Positions 22,995 through 31,000 of a DNA stretch of 64,000 nucleotides are shown here, piece after piece (the first letter of the stretch is position 1; every line of letters begins with the position of its first letter). Location of the stretch: assembly GCF_008932295.1 (NCBI RefSeq), contig NZ_WBWA01000005.1:158913-222912 (forward strand), given 5' to 3'. The notes under the pieces are model-generated. The model was not told the origin of the DNA. It did not search any database and was given only the letters and a program-made list of their open reading frames with translations. The translations under genes and the position numbers were made by a program. The stretch is from Brucella tritici. GTDB taxonomy: Bacteria > Pseudomonadota > Alphaproteobacteria > Rhizobiales > Rhizobiaceae.

Positions 22995-23855
22995 ATGTTC
23001 AAGCCGCTTCTCGCGGCGACGGCTGACGTCGCCCTTTTGAAATTTCCTTACTACGCCACCCCGAAGATCGACGGTATCCGCTGCCTGATTATGCGGGATG
23101 GCGCGGTGACACGTTCGCTGAAACCCATACCGAACGAGCACATCCGCACCATCTTATCCAGCCCCGTCCTCGTCGGGCTCGACGGTGAGATACTCACCTT
23201 CACTGACGGCAAGCGCGACGACTTCAACACCGTGCAATCCAAGGTGATGCGGAAGGATGGTGAGCCCGAGTTCAAATTGGTTGCCTTCGACAAATTCTCC
23301 GAGCCGGATGAAGCGTACAGCAAGCGCATCATCGACATGGCTGCGATCTATCACTCGAATATGTCTCCACTCCTGCCTGACACGATCACTTCGCTGGAGG
23401 AGCTTGACGCTTACGAGCAGCGCTGCGTTGACGAAGAGGGGTGGGAAGGCGTGATGCTTCGCAAGCCGAACAGCATCTATAAGTTCGGCCGGTCGACCAC
23501 CCGTGAAGGAATCCTTCTCAAGGTCAAGCGGTTCTACGACGACGAAGCGGTCATCCTCGGCACCGTCGAGCAGATGGAGAATGGCAACGAAGCCACCGTC
23601 AACGCACTCGGCCACACCGAACGCTCCAGCCACAAGGCTGGCATGATCCCGAAGGGAACCCTTGGTGCGCTGGCCTGCGAATGGCAAGGCGTCCGCTTTG
23701 AACTCGGCACTGGCTTCAGCCAGGCACAGCGTGACCAGCTCTGGGCAGAACGTGACAGCCTCATTGGTCTGAAGGTTACCTTCAAATTTCAAGGCGTCGG
23801 AACTCACGGGGCACCACGATTTCCGGTCTTCCTCGGTATTCGCCGAGACATTTAA
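22995..23855 (+). CDS. ATP-dependent DNA ligase
   Basis: 286 aa. Nucleotidyltransferase motif I is KIDGIR at residues 24-29 (adenylated lysine 24). Later motifs are VGLDGEIL (III), EGVMLRKP (IV) and LLKVKRF (V). The C-terminal OB-fold region ends in FLGIRRDI. This compact single-subunit enzyme seals nicks during phage replication or recombination. It sits near the phage sliding clamp gene, and both carry the same upstream repeat, suggesting common control. Confidence 0.9.
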   Translation: MFKPLLAATADVALLKFPYYATPKIDGIRCLIMRDGAVTRSLKPIPNEHIRTILSSPVLVGLDGEILTFTDGKRDDFNTVQSKVMRKDGEPEFKLVAFDKFSEPDEAYSKRIIDMAAIYHSNMSPLLPDTITSLEELDAYEQRCVDEEGWEGVMLRKPNSIYKFGRSTTREGILLKVKRFYDDEAVILGTVEQMENGNEATVNALGHTERSSHKAGMIPKGTLGALACEWQGVRFELGTGFSQAQRDQLWAERDSLIGLKVTFKFQGVGTHGAPRFPVFLGIRRDI

Positions 23856-23858
23856 CCT

Positions 23859-23870
23859 CGCAAGTATGCA
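23859..23870 (+). repeat. Start-associated inverted repeat 12
   Basis: CGCA-AGTA-TGCA; three inner pairs. 13 bases before the ATG at 23884; AAAAGGATA follows. Confidence 0.7.
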
Positions 23871-23883
23871 AAAGGATAAGGCT

Positions 23884-24192
23884 ATGACACCCGAGAGGCC
23901 CGACGAGCTTTTTAATTGCTGCACTGATTACAAAGAGCCGGACTGGTCGCAGTTCACTCACCTCGAACTTGCCGGCTGCGTCAATGAGAACGATCCCGAT
24001 GCCGGCGAAACCTGCATCAACGGGAACCAACCTTCGCAAGAAGCGGAGTTCTTCACGGTCTACGGCCGTGACAAGGAGGGGCTGGCTGAGGCCATTACAG
24101 ATATTGACGATGCCCTGTCCGCGCTTCAGGTGGCAGCCGCACTTTCTTATAAATCAAAGTTGGCATGCCATGTTGCACCGTCATTGATGTGA
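23884..24192 (+). CDS. Small acidic hypothetical protein
   Basis: 102 aa from the ATG at 23884 (MTPERPDELFNCCTDYKEPD). Acidic N-terminus with paired Cys, then an EAEFFTVYGRDKEGLAEAIT segment typical of small phage proteins. No enzyme motif. Confidence 0.65.
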   Translation: MTPERPDELFNCCTDYKEPDWSQFTHLELAGCVNENDPDAGETCINGNQPSQEAEFFTVYGRDKEGLAEAITDIDDALSALQVAAALSYKSKLACHVAPSLM

Positions 24193-24196
24193 TGCC

Positions 24197-24382
24197 ATGC
24201 CGGATTTCATCGTTCAGATCAGCCTGAAGTGTGTCGTTGAAGCCGACAACCCTGGCCGCGCTGCATCAGATATGGCGGAGAGACTGCGAAAACTTCTTGA
24301 AACTCACGACCCTATGATGTTGAGTTCCATGCAGCGGGAAGTGATCGCGTATCAGGTTATCCAATTCCCCACGAAGTATTAG
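24197..24382 (+). CDS. Small hypothetical protein
   Basis: 61 aa, MPDFIVQISLKCVVEADNPG onward. Short beta-alpha fold-like pattern similar in outline to the 66-aa protein at 22634. Four bases after the previous stop. Function unknown. Confidence 0.6.
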   Translation: MPDFIVQISLKCVVEADNPGRAASDMAERLRKLLETHDPMMLSSMQREVIAYQVIQFPTKY

Positions 24383-24400
24383 CGGGCAAGGGAGGCTCGA

Positions 24401-24607
24401 ATGGAAGAAGGCTTTTTCAATTCATCATTCAACATCTTCGCTGTTGGAATCATTCTCTTCTTCTATTTCATGCCGACGATCTTTGCTTTTCGCCACAGAC
24501 GACCAGACTCGTGGGCTATATTGATTATCAATACAGCTTTCGGGTGGACTCTTATCGGCTGGATTGGCTCGATGTTCTGGTCGTTGGCTCCTGTCCATCG
24601 GCAGTAA
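24401..24607 (+). CDS. Superinfection immunity-type membrane protein (Imm-like)
   Basis: 68 aa with two transmembrane helices (about residues 12-31 and 41-60). Conserved-looking FFYFMPTIFAFRH and INTAFGWTLIGWIGSMFWSL match the Imm_superinfect family, whose members include T4 Imm, which blocks DNA injection by related phages. Last gene before a strong terminator, so the preceding unit ends here. Expression is probably early or lytic given its block, rather than from the repressor transcript. Confidence 0.78.
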   Translation: MEEGFFNSSFNIFAVGIILFFYFMPTIFAFRHRRPDSWAILIINTAFGWTLIGWIGSMFWSLAPVHRQ

Positions 24608-24629
24608 TACACCCCTCATAAACACACCA

Positions 24630-24660
24630 AAGGCCGGGTCATTCGCCCGGCCTTTTCTTT
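24630..24660 (+). terminator. Rho-independent terminator
   Basis: Nine-pair stem AAGGCCGGG / CCCGGCCTT (24630-24638 and 24646-24654) followed by TTCTTTTCT-like T-rich tail. It separates the small-gene cluster from the clamp gene. Confidence 0.85.
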
Positions 24661-24670
24661 TCTACCCCCT

Positions 24671-24682
24671 CGCAATCATGCG
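24671..24682 (+). repeat. Start-associated inverted repeat 13
   Basis: CGCA-ATCA-TGCG, perfect arms. 20 bases before the ATG at 24703; CGGAGA follows. Lies just after a terminator. Confidence 0.82.
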
Positions 24683-24702
24683 ACCCCACGGAGATCTATA
24701 TC

Positions 24703-25863
24703 ATGAGCAATATCGACAACGTCACCGCCACTGTTTCGACCGCTTCTCTGGACTACTCGGTTTTCAGGAAGGCTATTGAGAACGCCTGCAAGATCGTCGA
24801 ACGTCGCAACATCATCCCCGTTCTCGATACCGTCCTCATCAAGGCGACGACGAACGGCGTCTATGTTCTCGGCACTGACCTTGACATCTGCACCACGACC
24901 TTTGTGCCGGGCAATGTATCCAAGGATTTCACTGCTCTGGTCGATGCTCACAAGCTCAAAGCCACAATGGATAAGGTGAAGGATGCTCCGGCCATCAACT
25001 TCGCCATGTCACAGAAGAAGCTCACCGCCAACATCGGGAAGCTGAACCTGACATTGAATCAGGACATCCCGGTCGAAGATTTCCCCGAAAGCCACGCCTT
25101 CCGGGACCGATTGAACGAGTCAAACCATACGTTCACGCTGCCGTCAGCCACGCTGCTCAAAATTCTCAACAAGGTCCAGTTCGCTATCTCCACGGAAGAG
25201 ACGCGGTACTATCTCAACGGCGTGTACATGCACGTCATCGAGAACTCGTACCACATCACCTTCGTCGCCACGGACGGCCACCGGCTGGCTCGATATGAGA
25301 TGCCTGTGCCAGAAGGTGCAAGCGGCATCCCCGCTGTCATCATCCCTCGCAAGACAATTACTGAACTGATGCGGCTCCTCAAGCGCAAGGGCTGCCCAGA
25401 AGAAACGATGGTCACGGTTTGCAAGACCGGCGTTCGGTTCACTGTCGGCGAGGACGAGACCGTGGATAGCAAGGTCATCGACGGACAATTCCCGGATTAC
25501 ACCCGCGTCATCCCTATGAACAACGATCACCACGCCACGATCTATCCGGCTTCCTTCATTGACGGCGTCAAGCAGGCCAGTGCGGTTCTCCCTTCAAAGG
25601 GCGGCTCGGTCTCGGTCAACTTCTTGCCGGGGATAGCCTCTCTCACCTGTCGTGATGTCGACTTCGGTGAAGCATCCGTCGATGTCTCGATTGAGAACGA
25701 GCAGTCGCTGGAGATCGGGTTCAACGCCCAATACCTGATCGACATCCTTTCTCACGTCGATGGTGAAGCGAAGTTCATGCTCATGGGTGCTGGAGATCCT
25801 GTCGTCATTCGCAACTCGGACGATGATTGCCTGACCTTCGTTCAGATGCCGACGCGCATTTAA
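24703..25863 (+). CDS. dnaN: DNA polymerase III beta subunit (phage sliding clamp)
   Basis: 386 aa, close to the usual 370-380 aa of bacterial beta clamps. Conserved segments include YYLNGVYMH (second domain), TFVATDGHRLARYE and IIPRKTI, and the C-terminal FVQMPTRI-type ending corresponds to the family's MPMR(L) end. It should form a dimeric ring tethering polymerase to DNA. Phage-encoded DnaN is unusual in temperate phages and may recruit host Pol III or the phage ligase. Confidence 0.93.
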   Translation: MSNIDNVTATVSTASLDYSVFRKAIENACKIVERRNIIPVLDTVLIKATTNGVYVLGTDLDICTTTFVPGNVSKDFTALVDAHKLKATMDKVKDAPAINFAMSQKKLTANIGKLNLTLNQDIPVEDFPESHAFRDRLNESNHTFTLPSATLLKILNKVQFAISTEETRYYLNGVYMHVIENSYHITFVATDGHRLARYEMPVPEGASGIPAVIIPRKTITELMRLLKRKGCPEETMVTVCKTGVRFTVGEDETVDSKVIDGQFPDYTRVIPMNNDHHATIYPASFIDGVKQASAVLPSKGGSVSVNFLPGIASLTCRDVDFGEASVDVSIENEQSLEIGFNAQYLIDILSHVDGEAKFMLMGAGDPVVIRNSDDDCLTFVQMPTRI

Positions 25864-25870
25864 CTATCCC

Positions 25871-25882
25871 GCCGAAAATGGC
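25871..25882 (+). repeat. Start-associated inverted repeat 14
   Basis: GCCG-AAAA-TGGC; three pairs plus inner G-T wobble, loop AAAA fits ANNA. 17 bases before the ATG at 25900; CGGAGA follows. Confidence 0.75.
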
Positions 25883-25899
25883 AACCACGGAGACAAGAT

Positions 25900-27519
25900 A
25901 TGAACGCAATCGTTCCTCGCGACACGGTCGAGCAGATTGTCAAGTACCGCAACACCGCGCTGGATATGTTCAGCGAAGCCCACAAGATCATCACAGCGGC
26001 GCACGACGCTGAGAAGGAAGCCATTGACATGGCGCGTCGGGCCTTCCCCGGCACCAATGCCTACAATGCAGCGCATGAGACGGCATCGAAGATCGCTATG
26101 CACCCTATCGCCAAGCTTCCCTTCGACGATTATATGAAGGAGAAGCGCCGGGTCATCGACCTGAATGTGTGGGCGTGGATCATCGAGCGTACCGACCTTG
26201 AGCACCTGATGGACAAGGAAGCCAAGGAGCAGCTCAAGGCTCAGATGGGCCACATCATCGAAGAGCCGACCGAGCCGGGCCAAATCCTCACCGAGGACGA
26301 GGCTGCCAAGGGTATGCCTCCCGTCACCGTCGAGAACGTGGTCGCCACGCTCGAGGGCTTTATGCTCAGCGCCGAGACAATCTTCCGGCGCGGCATGGCG
26401 AACGCCTTCGCCAAGCTAGACCGCCGCTTCCGCTCGCATGACGGGTTCAAGGTTGGTTCCCGCATGATTCTGTCCCGCTGCTTCAACGAATATGGCAGCT
26501 GGAACTGGAACCGGGACGAACGCTCCACGCTGATCGACATCGAGCGCACCTTTACCATCCTCGACGGCAAGCTGGACGAGGTGAAGAAGCAGGATGCCGA
26601 GATAGCGGAGGCACGCCGCACCCACCGGCCGATTGTCCACTTCACCAAGACCATCGGCGAGATTGATCTCGCACGGGCAGGCTCCAGCGGCGCACGCCAG
26701 ACTGAAGTCGAGACCGAATACTTCAAGGTCCGGATATTCAAGAACGGCAATGCCCACCTCTGGTTCACCCGCAAGGATCTGGTGGCGAAGGTAAACAAGC
26801 TGCTGGCCGAATATTATGGCGAAGTTCTCGCCGACAGCCAGGTCAAGGAAGACGACCCGCTGGAGAATGTGAAGACATCTCCGGCGCGTTACTACGGCTT
26901 CTTCCCCACGCCTCCCGAGGCTGCAGAGAAGATGATCGGGCAGCTCGACCTGCGTGCTGGCAAGGATGGCCCGCGCCTTCGCATCCTCGAGCCATCGGCC
27001 GGCACTGGCAACCTCGCCCGGATGGCATTTACCAAGCCAGAGCCGGGTGTCCGTGCGGAATGGGACCGCCAGCGCTATCGCTTCGACAACATCGTCGACT
27101 GCATAGAGATCCAGCCGCACCTTGCCAATGAGCTGAAAGCTTCCGGCCTGTACGGCAAGGTGATCTGCGAGGACTTCCTGCACATCGACCCTGTCACGAC
27201 GGGGCTTTACGACTTCGTGATCATGAACCCGCCGTTTGATCGGGAACGGGACATCGACCACGTCGTCCACGCCCTGAAATTCCTAAAGCCTGACGGAAAA
27301 CTGGCCGCTATTATGTCTGCCGGGACGGAGTTCCGGCAAACAGCCAAGTCGATCGCGTTTCGCAAACTAATGGAAGACATGGGTGCGGACTGGAGAGATC
27401 TGCCACCCAATTCCTTCTCCTCCGTCGGCACTCATGTGAATACTGGCTTCATCGTGGTGCAGAAGAACCGCCGCAAGAAGGACCGATATGAATGGCCGAC
27501 TTGGCCGCGGGTAGGATAA
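25900..27519 (+). CDS. DUF4942-type protein with N6-adenine methyltransferase domain
   Basis: 539 aa. The N-terminal 330 residues look like DUF4942 (SRMILSRCFNEYGSWNW, HLWFTRKDLVAKVNKLLAEY). The C-terminal Rossmann methyltransferase has FPTPPEAAEKM, ILEPSAGTGNLAR (SAM binding) and the catalytic NPPF at about 443-446. It probably methylates adenine in DNA, perhaps to evade host restriction or mark phage DNA. The single-protein layout without a cognate nuclease suggests an orphan methylase. Confidence 0.88.
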   Translation: MNAIVPRDTVEQIVKYRNTALDMFSEAHKIITAAHDAEKEAIDMARRAFPGTNAYNAAHETASKIAMHPIAKLPFDDYMKEKRRVIDLNVWAWIIERTDLEHLMDKEAKEQLKAQMGHIIEEPTEPGQILTEDEAAKGMPPVTVENVVATLEGFMLSAETIFRRGMANAFAKLDRRFRSHDGFKVGSRMILSRCFNEYGSWNWNRDERSTLIDIERTFTILDGKLDEVKKQDAEIAEARRTHRPIVHFTKTIGEIDLARAGSSGARQTEVETEYFKVRIFKNGNAHLWFTRKDLVAKVNKLLAEYYGEVLADSQVKEDDPLENVKTSPARYYGFFPTPPEAAEKMIGQLDLRAGKDGPRLRILEPSAGTGNLARMAFTKPEPGVRAEWDRQRYRFDNIVDCIEIQPHLANELKASGLYGKVICEDFLHIDPVTTGLYDFVIMNPPFDRERDIDHVVHALKFLKPDGKLAAIMSAGTEFRQTAKSIAFRKLMEDMGADWRDLPPNSFSSVGTHVNTGFIVVQKNRRKKDRYEWPTWPRVG

Positions 27520-27556
27520 CAGAGTAAGTGTGAGTTAGTAACAACGAGGGATTCCC

Positions 27557-28009
27557 ATGTCGCAGAAACCATCATCGAAGCTTATCGCCAAGGCATTACC
27601 CAAGGGTGACCGCTTCACTGGACAGTTTTCACTGCCCGGTCTGATCCCGGATCTGGTGCGGGGTAGGGATGGTAACGTCCAGCTTTTCGACACCGAACAG
27701 CAGGCCTACGTTGCGGCAATGGAAGCGGTCCTTCGCCTCTACGACAGCAGAACAATCGACACGCGAAAGGCTGGAGGTTATCGCCGACTGACCGGTGCCG
27801 AGCTGGCTGTCTTGCTAGACGAGGTCGACGTCACACCTACCTACTTCGCTGAGATCGTTGGCGTTCCTCAGCACCGGGTCATGAAATGGCTGGACGGAGA
27901 GCAGGACATCCCGCACTCCGCCCATGTACTGGTCAAGCTTATGAAATTGAACGACGACAACTTCCGTGTCGCAGAAGAAATCACAGAAGAATATCGAGAG
28001 AGCTCATGA
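27557..28009 (+). CDS. Helix-turn-helix regulator
   Basis: 150 aa. A segment AELAVLLDEVDVTPTYFAEI then VGVPQHRVMKWLDGEQDIPH (about residues 78-117) is a Xre-type helix-turn-helix. The N-terminal part contains a conserved-looking FSLPGLIPDLVRGRDGN. It closes the rightward block and is coupled by ATGA to a second small protein. It may regulate the convergent operon or late genes; no target is evident. Confidence 0.7.
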   Translation: MSQKPSSKLIAKALPKGDRFTGQFSLPGLIPDLVRGRDGNVQLFDTEQQAYVAAMEAVLRLYDSRTIDTRKAGGYRRLTGAELAVLLDEVDVTPTYFAEIVGVPQHRVMKWLDGEQDIPHSAHVLVKLMKLNDDNFRVAEEITEEYRESS

Positions 28010-28266
28010 AAACGGCAATCAATCACTTCCGAGTCTGGGTCATTCGTATGGGCTTCAATCAGAAGCAGATAACTGCAGCAGCCAACACGATTGGCATCCA
28101 GAACTCGGTCACGGCGAGCCTTACTTTCAATGGTAAGCGCGAGCTCACCTTGACCGAGCGCCTTGCGATGTCAGCAAGGCGAGCTGGTTTGCAGCCCTGG
28201 ACTCCCGACTACGACGCCGAACTGACGGAGGCATCTCCGGTACGTCACGATGCCAGCGCTGTTTGA
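28006..28266 (+). CDS. Small helix-turn-helix-like protein
   Basis: 86 aa from the ATG at 28006 (MKTAINHFRVWVIRMGFNQK). FNQKQITAAANTIGIQNSVT looks like a helix-turn-helix. Its 3' third overlaps the 3' end of the convergent gene by 122 bases, which is unusual. ATGA coupling with the upstream regulator supports it. Confidence 0.6.
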   Translation: MKTAINHFRVWVIRMGFNQKQITAAANTIGIQNSVTASLTFNGKRELTLTERLAMSARRAGLQPWTPDYDAELTEASPVRHDASAV

Positions 28267-28957
28267 AAGCAGCGTTGTTCATATAGCCGAGCTGCTTCCC
28301 TACCTTATCCAGACCGTAATGCAGGGCGAGAATCGTCTTCAGTCTCTGCTTCCGCTTGGTCCCTCGCTTGTCTGCCTTCCGGCTTTCCGGCCATAGATCA
28401 AGCCATTCATCCATAACGACAACCGCCTCGAGCATCTGGTAAACCCACTCGTCACCGATGGCACTCTTCAGTCGTTGCAGGATCTTGCGACAGTCCACCT
28501 GATAACTGACGATGTCCGTCGGGCCGAAGCCTCCGCCGCCTGTTCCTTCAAGGTTGGCTGACTTCAGCACCTTGACCTGTGCCCCCTGCACGAGATCCCT
28601 AAAGCGAATGGCGGTGTGAAACCGCACACCGCCCATTCCATCTTCGTCCGGTCCCAATTCCATTTCCCCATTCGATACTAGAAATTCGATGGGGCTGGCC
28701 TGCGCATTAAGAATCGTAACGGCGTCTCTTACATCGAGGAATGACCGGCGCTCCGGCATACTGGCAGCGACGTCATCTCCTATCGTGTCGGATGCCATCA
28801 CCCGACCAATCATTTCATACATCCGCGAGCGCTGCTCATCGAGCTCCTCGCCTCGACCATAGAAGGCGACCAGTGGAAGGACACCTGGCTTGAGCGTTTC
28901 GCTCGCTTGTTCCTTCGCTGCCTTCAGCCGGCCCATCAGTCTCTTGCTGGCAGTCAT
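28145..28957 (-). CDS. Hypothetical protein, possible DNA-binding regulator
   Basis: 270 aa from the ATG at 28957, with AGGAG and ATGA overlap; the frame stays open further upstream without a start signal. The C-terminal part (RLKTILALHYGLDKVGKQLG, then YMNNAAFKQRW) resembles a helix-turn-helix. The N-terminal part has PLVAFYGRGEELDEQRSRMY. It is the last gene of the leftward replication block, a position often taken by a late-gene regulator in lambdoid phages; that is inference. Confidence 0.62.
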   Translation of the reverse strand: MTASKRLMGRLKAAKEQASETLKPGVLPLVAFYGRGEELDEQRSRMYEMIGRVMASDTIGDDVAASMPERRSFLDVRDAVTILNAQASPIEFLVSNGEMELGPDEDGMGGVRFHTAIRFRDLVQGAQVKVLKSANLEGTGGGGFGPTDIVSYQVDCRKILQRLKSAIGDEWVYQMLEAVVVMDEWLDLWPESRKADKRGTKRKQRLKTILALHYGLDKVGKQLGYMNNAAFKQRWHRDVPEMPPSVRRRSRESRAANQLALLTSQGARSR

Positions 28958-29286
28958 GTCCGACTCCTTGCGCCCTTCCTCTGCGAACCACGCAGCGGGA
29001 TAATCTTCATTGGTATCCGGTCGAGAAGCCCGCCATCGGTAAGCGTTCCGTCGTCCTGCTCCCGGATCTCCAGCAACTCGCTCAGTGCTTTGCTTCGCTC
29101 TGAATCTGTCATGGCTGAGCGGTTGGCGTAAGGGGAGCGGGTGACCAATCCAGATATTTGTTTCGGCCTTTTCATCAGGACGGTGGCTATGCTCCGCTCC
29201 GACATTCCGATGACCCACAGCACCCACGCCACATAAACATCGCGATCGGAGTGCTTGATAATCTTCAAGGTTTCTTCTTTGCGCAT
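28954..29286 (-). CDS. Small HTH-like hypothetical protein
   Basis: 110 aa, MRKEETLKIIKHSDRDVYVA onward. WVLWVIGMSERSIATVLMKR followed by PKQISGLVTRSPY has the outline of a sigma-4/Hin-type helix-turn-helix. The C-terminus is Arg-rich. Overlaps both neighbours (22 bases upstream, ATGA downstream). Confidence 0.62.
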   Translation of the reverse strand: MRKEETLKIIKHSDRDVYVAWVLWVIGMSERSIATVLMKRPKQISGLVTRSPYANRSAMTDSERSKALSELLEIREQDDGTLTDGGLLDRIPMKIIPLRGSQRKGARSRT

Positions 29287-29597
29287 CGCTTTGCCCGTCC
29301 TTTGTAGGTTACTGAAATCGTGCGGGTCTTGCCCTTCTGCCTCACCGATTCCTTGAACGCGCCTTCCGCTTTAGCCATCTCGGCTCCGGCTATTTCACCG
29401 AACCGGTGGAGATGGCCGTTGACGTAACGGACAAGGTGCTTGTTCAATGCTTCGAGTGCGCTCTCCCTTGTCGGGAAGATCTGCGGCTTGCCTCCGACCC
29501 CGAGAATGGGCTTGGCTTCGCCGTCCATTGATGTCCGCAGGAAGGCTTTGAACCCGCCGCTGAACTGCTTCTGCGTGTACGTTTCAAACTGGTTCAT
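29265..29597 (-). CDS. Small basic hypothetical protein
   Basis: 110 aa from the ATG at 29597, with GAGG upstream. Contains PTRESALEALNKHLVRYVNG and a very basic C-terminus (ISVTYKGRAKRCAKKKP). Follows dnaB closely. Possibly a nucleic-acid-binding accessory protein; no family recognised. Confidence 0.62.
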   Translation of the reverse strand: MNQFETYTQKQFSGGFKAFLRTSMDGEAKPILGVGGKPQIFPTRESALEALNKHLVRYVNGHLHRFGEIAGAEMAKAEGAFKESVRQKGKTRTISVTYKGRAKRCAKKKP

Positions 29598-29605
29598 GAC
29601 TGACC

Positions 29606-31000
29606 TCACATCCCTGCCGTGTCTTCCCACAAGGTGGTCTGTGTGACCTGATCCTTGAACAGGGTAAGCTTCCCATCCCAATCGAAGATGTGCCTGTCGC
29701 GCGGCGACCCAAAGCGGTCCTTCAGTTTGTAGATTTCAATCTTCCCTCTCGAAACCTCGAGGTCTGAGTCCCACTTCTCGCGGCCTTTTCCGTTGGAAGA
29801 GGGTGGGTTTTTCTTCAGCCAGTCGTATCGGTTGAAGTTGGCGAGCATGATGTCCGCGTGTTCTTCGAGCGAGCCACCGTAGAAGTCTTCCATCTCAGGC
29901 TCCGGGTGCTCCTTCTGACGAGCTGCCTTGGTGAACTGGCAGAGGCCGATCACAACGCAGTTAAGATCCTTCGCCAATGCCTTGAGATCACGAGCGTTTT
30001 CATATGCGCGTTCGACCGGGTCCATGCGGTTCTTCGTTATGCGATCGACCAGCTTCAAGTGATCGACGCAGAGCAGATCAAGGCCGAACTTACGCTTATG
30101 AGCGAAGGCCCGGCTGCGGATCTGCTGGATGGTCATCTTCGACGGCGACACAATGGTCAGCTTGCGGTCCTGGAAATATTTCTCGGCGCTCATCAGAGAA
30201 GCCATCTGCTTCTCGTCGATGCCGCGCAGGATGTCGCGCATGGAGACGCCGGTCTGCCCGGCCACCGAGCGCGCGACCAGCGCCATGTTGTCCATCTCCA
30301 GCTCGAAGAGAGACGTTGGGTGGGAGACGGAAGAGAACAGCATTTGCTGCATCGCCGCTGCCGTCTTGCCCGAGCCGGGGTTGCCGCCCCACAAAACCAG
30401 CGATCCCTGCGGGAAGAGTCCGACCATCTGTTCCAGCCCCTTGAGGCAAGGGCGCAATGCCATGCCGCTTCCGTGCTGTGTCGCAGATGTATAGATCTGT
30501 CGGATCGTGCTCGACACGCTGGCTTCATGCTCAATGGCGGCGTTGCGCGACATATCCGCAAGGCGTTCGGATGCGCGGTCGATGATCTGATCAGGGTCGA
30601 GGTTGATGTCGTTGGCCGACTTCAGGATTCCTTCGGCCAGTGCCTTGATCTTGCGGCGGCTGGCTGTCTTGCGCAGCTCATAGGCATAGTCTGAAAGAGG
30701 CAGCTCTTCCTCACGGCTGGCAACGTGCAGGAGCATGGACAGATAAGCGTCCGGGTCTTGATCGTTGCTCAGTGAGCCGAGACGTCCGGCTACGATGGGA
30801 ACGCGCACGGCTCGACCGTCACTTGCCAGTTCGTAGATCACAGCGAAGATCTTCTGATGATCGTTCGATGCGAACATCTCCATGTTCATCAGCTCTTGGA
30901 TATTCCAGTAGTTGGCCTCGTCCAGGAGGATGGCGCCGAGGATAAGCTGCTCGATCTTGATGTTGCTATAGGTATTGGACGTTACGGATTCGTTGCTCAT
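29606..31000 (-). CDS. dnaB: Replicative DNA helicase (DnaB-like)
   Basis: 464 aa. The N-terminal domain begins with IEQLILGAILLDEANYW as in DnaB. The RecA-fold C-terminal domain has Walker A GNPGSGKT at 206-213, a LLCVDHLKLV Walker B-like strand and VVIGLCQFTKAARQ (motif H3). It is expected to be a hexameric 5'-3' helicase loaded on phage origin DNA. Overlaps the primase gene by 35 bases, so the helicase-primase pair is coexpressed. Confidence 0.92.
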   Translation of the reverse strand: MSNESVTSNTYSNIKIEQLILGAILLDEANYWNIQELMNMEMFASNDHQKIFAVIYELASDGRAVRVPIVAGRLGSLSNDQDPDAYLSMLLHVASREEELPLSDYAYELRKTASRRKIKALAEGILKSANDINLDPDQIIDRASERLADMSRNAAIEHEASVSSTIRQIYTSATQHGSGMALRPCLKGLEQMVGLFPQGSLVLWGGNPGSGKTAAAMQQMLFSSVSHPTSLFELEMDNMALVARSVAGQTGVSMRDILRGIDEKQMASLMSAEKYFQDRKLTIVSPSKMTIQQIRSRAFAHKRKFGLDLLCVDHLKLVDRITKNRMDPVERAYENARDLKALAKDLNCVVIGLCQFTKAARQKEHPEPEMEDFYGGSLEEHADIMLANFNRYDWLKKNPPSSNGKGREKWDSDLEVSRGKIEIYKLKDRFGSPRDRHIFDWDGKLTLFKDQVTQTTLWEDTAGM

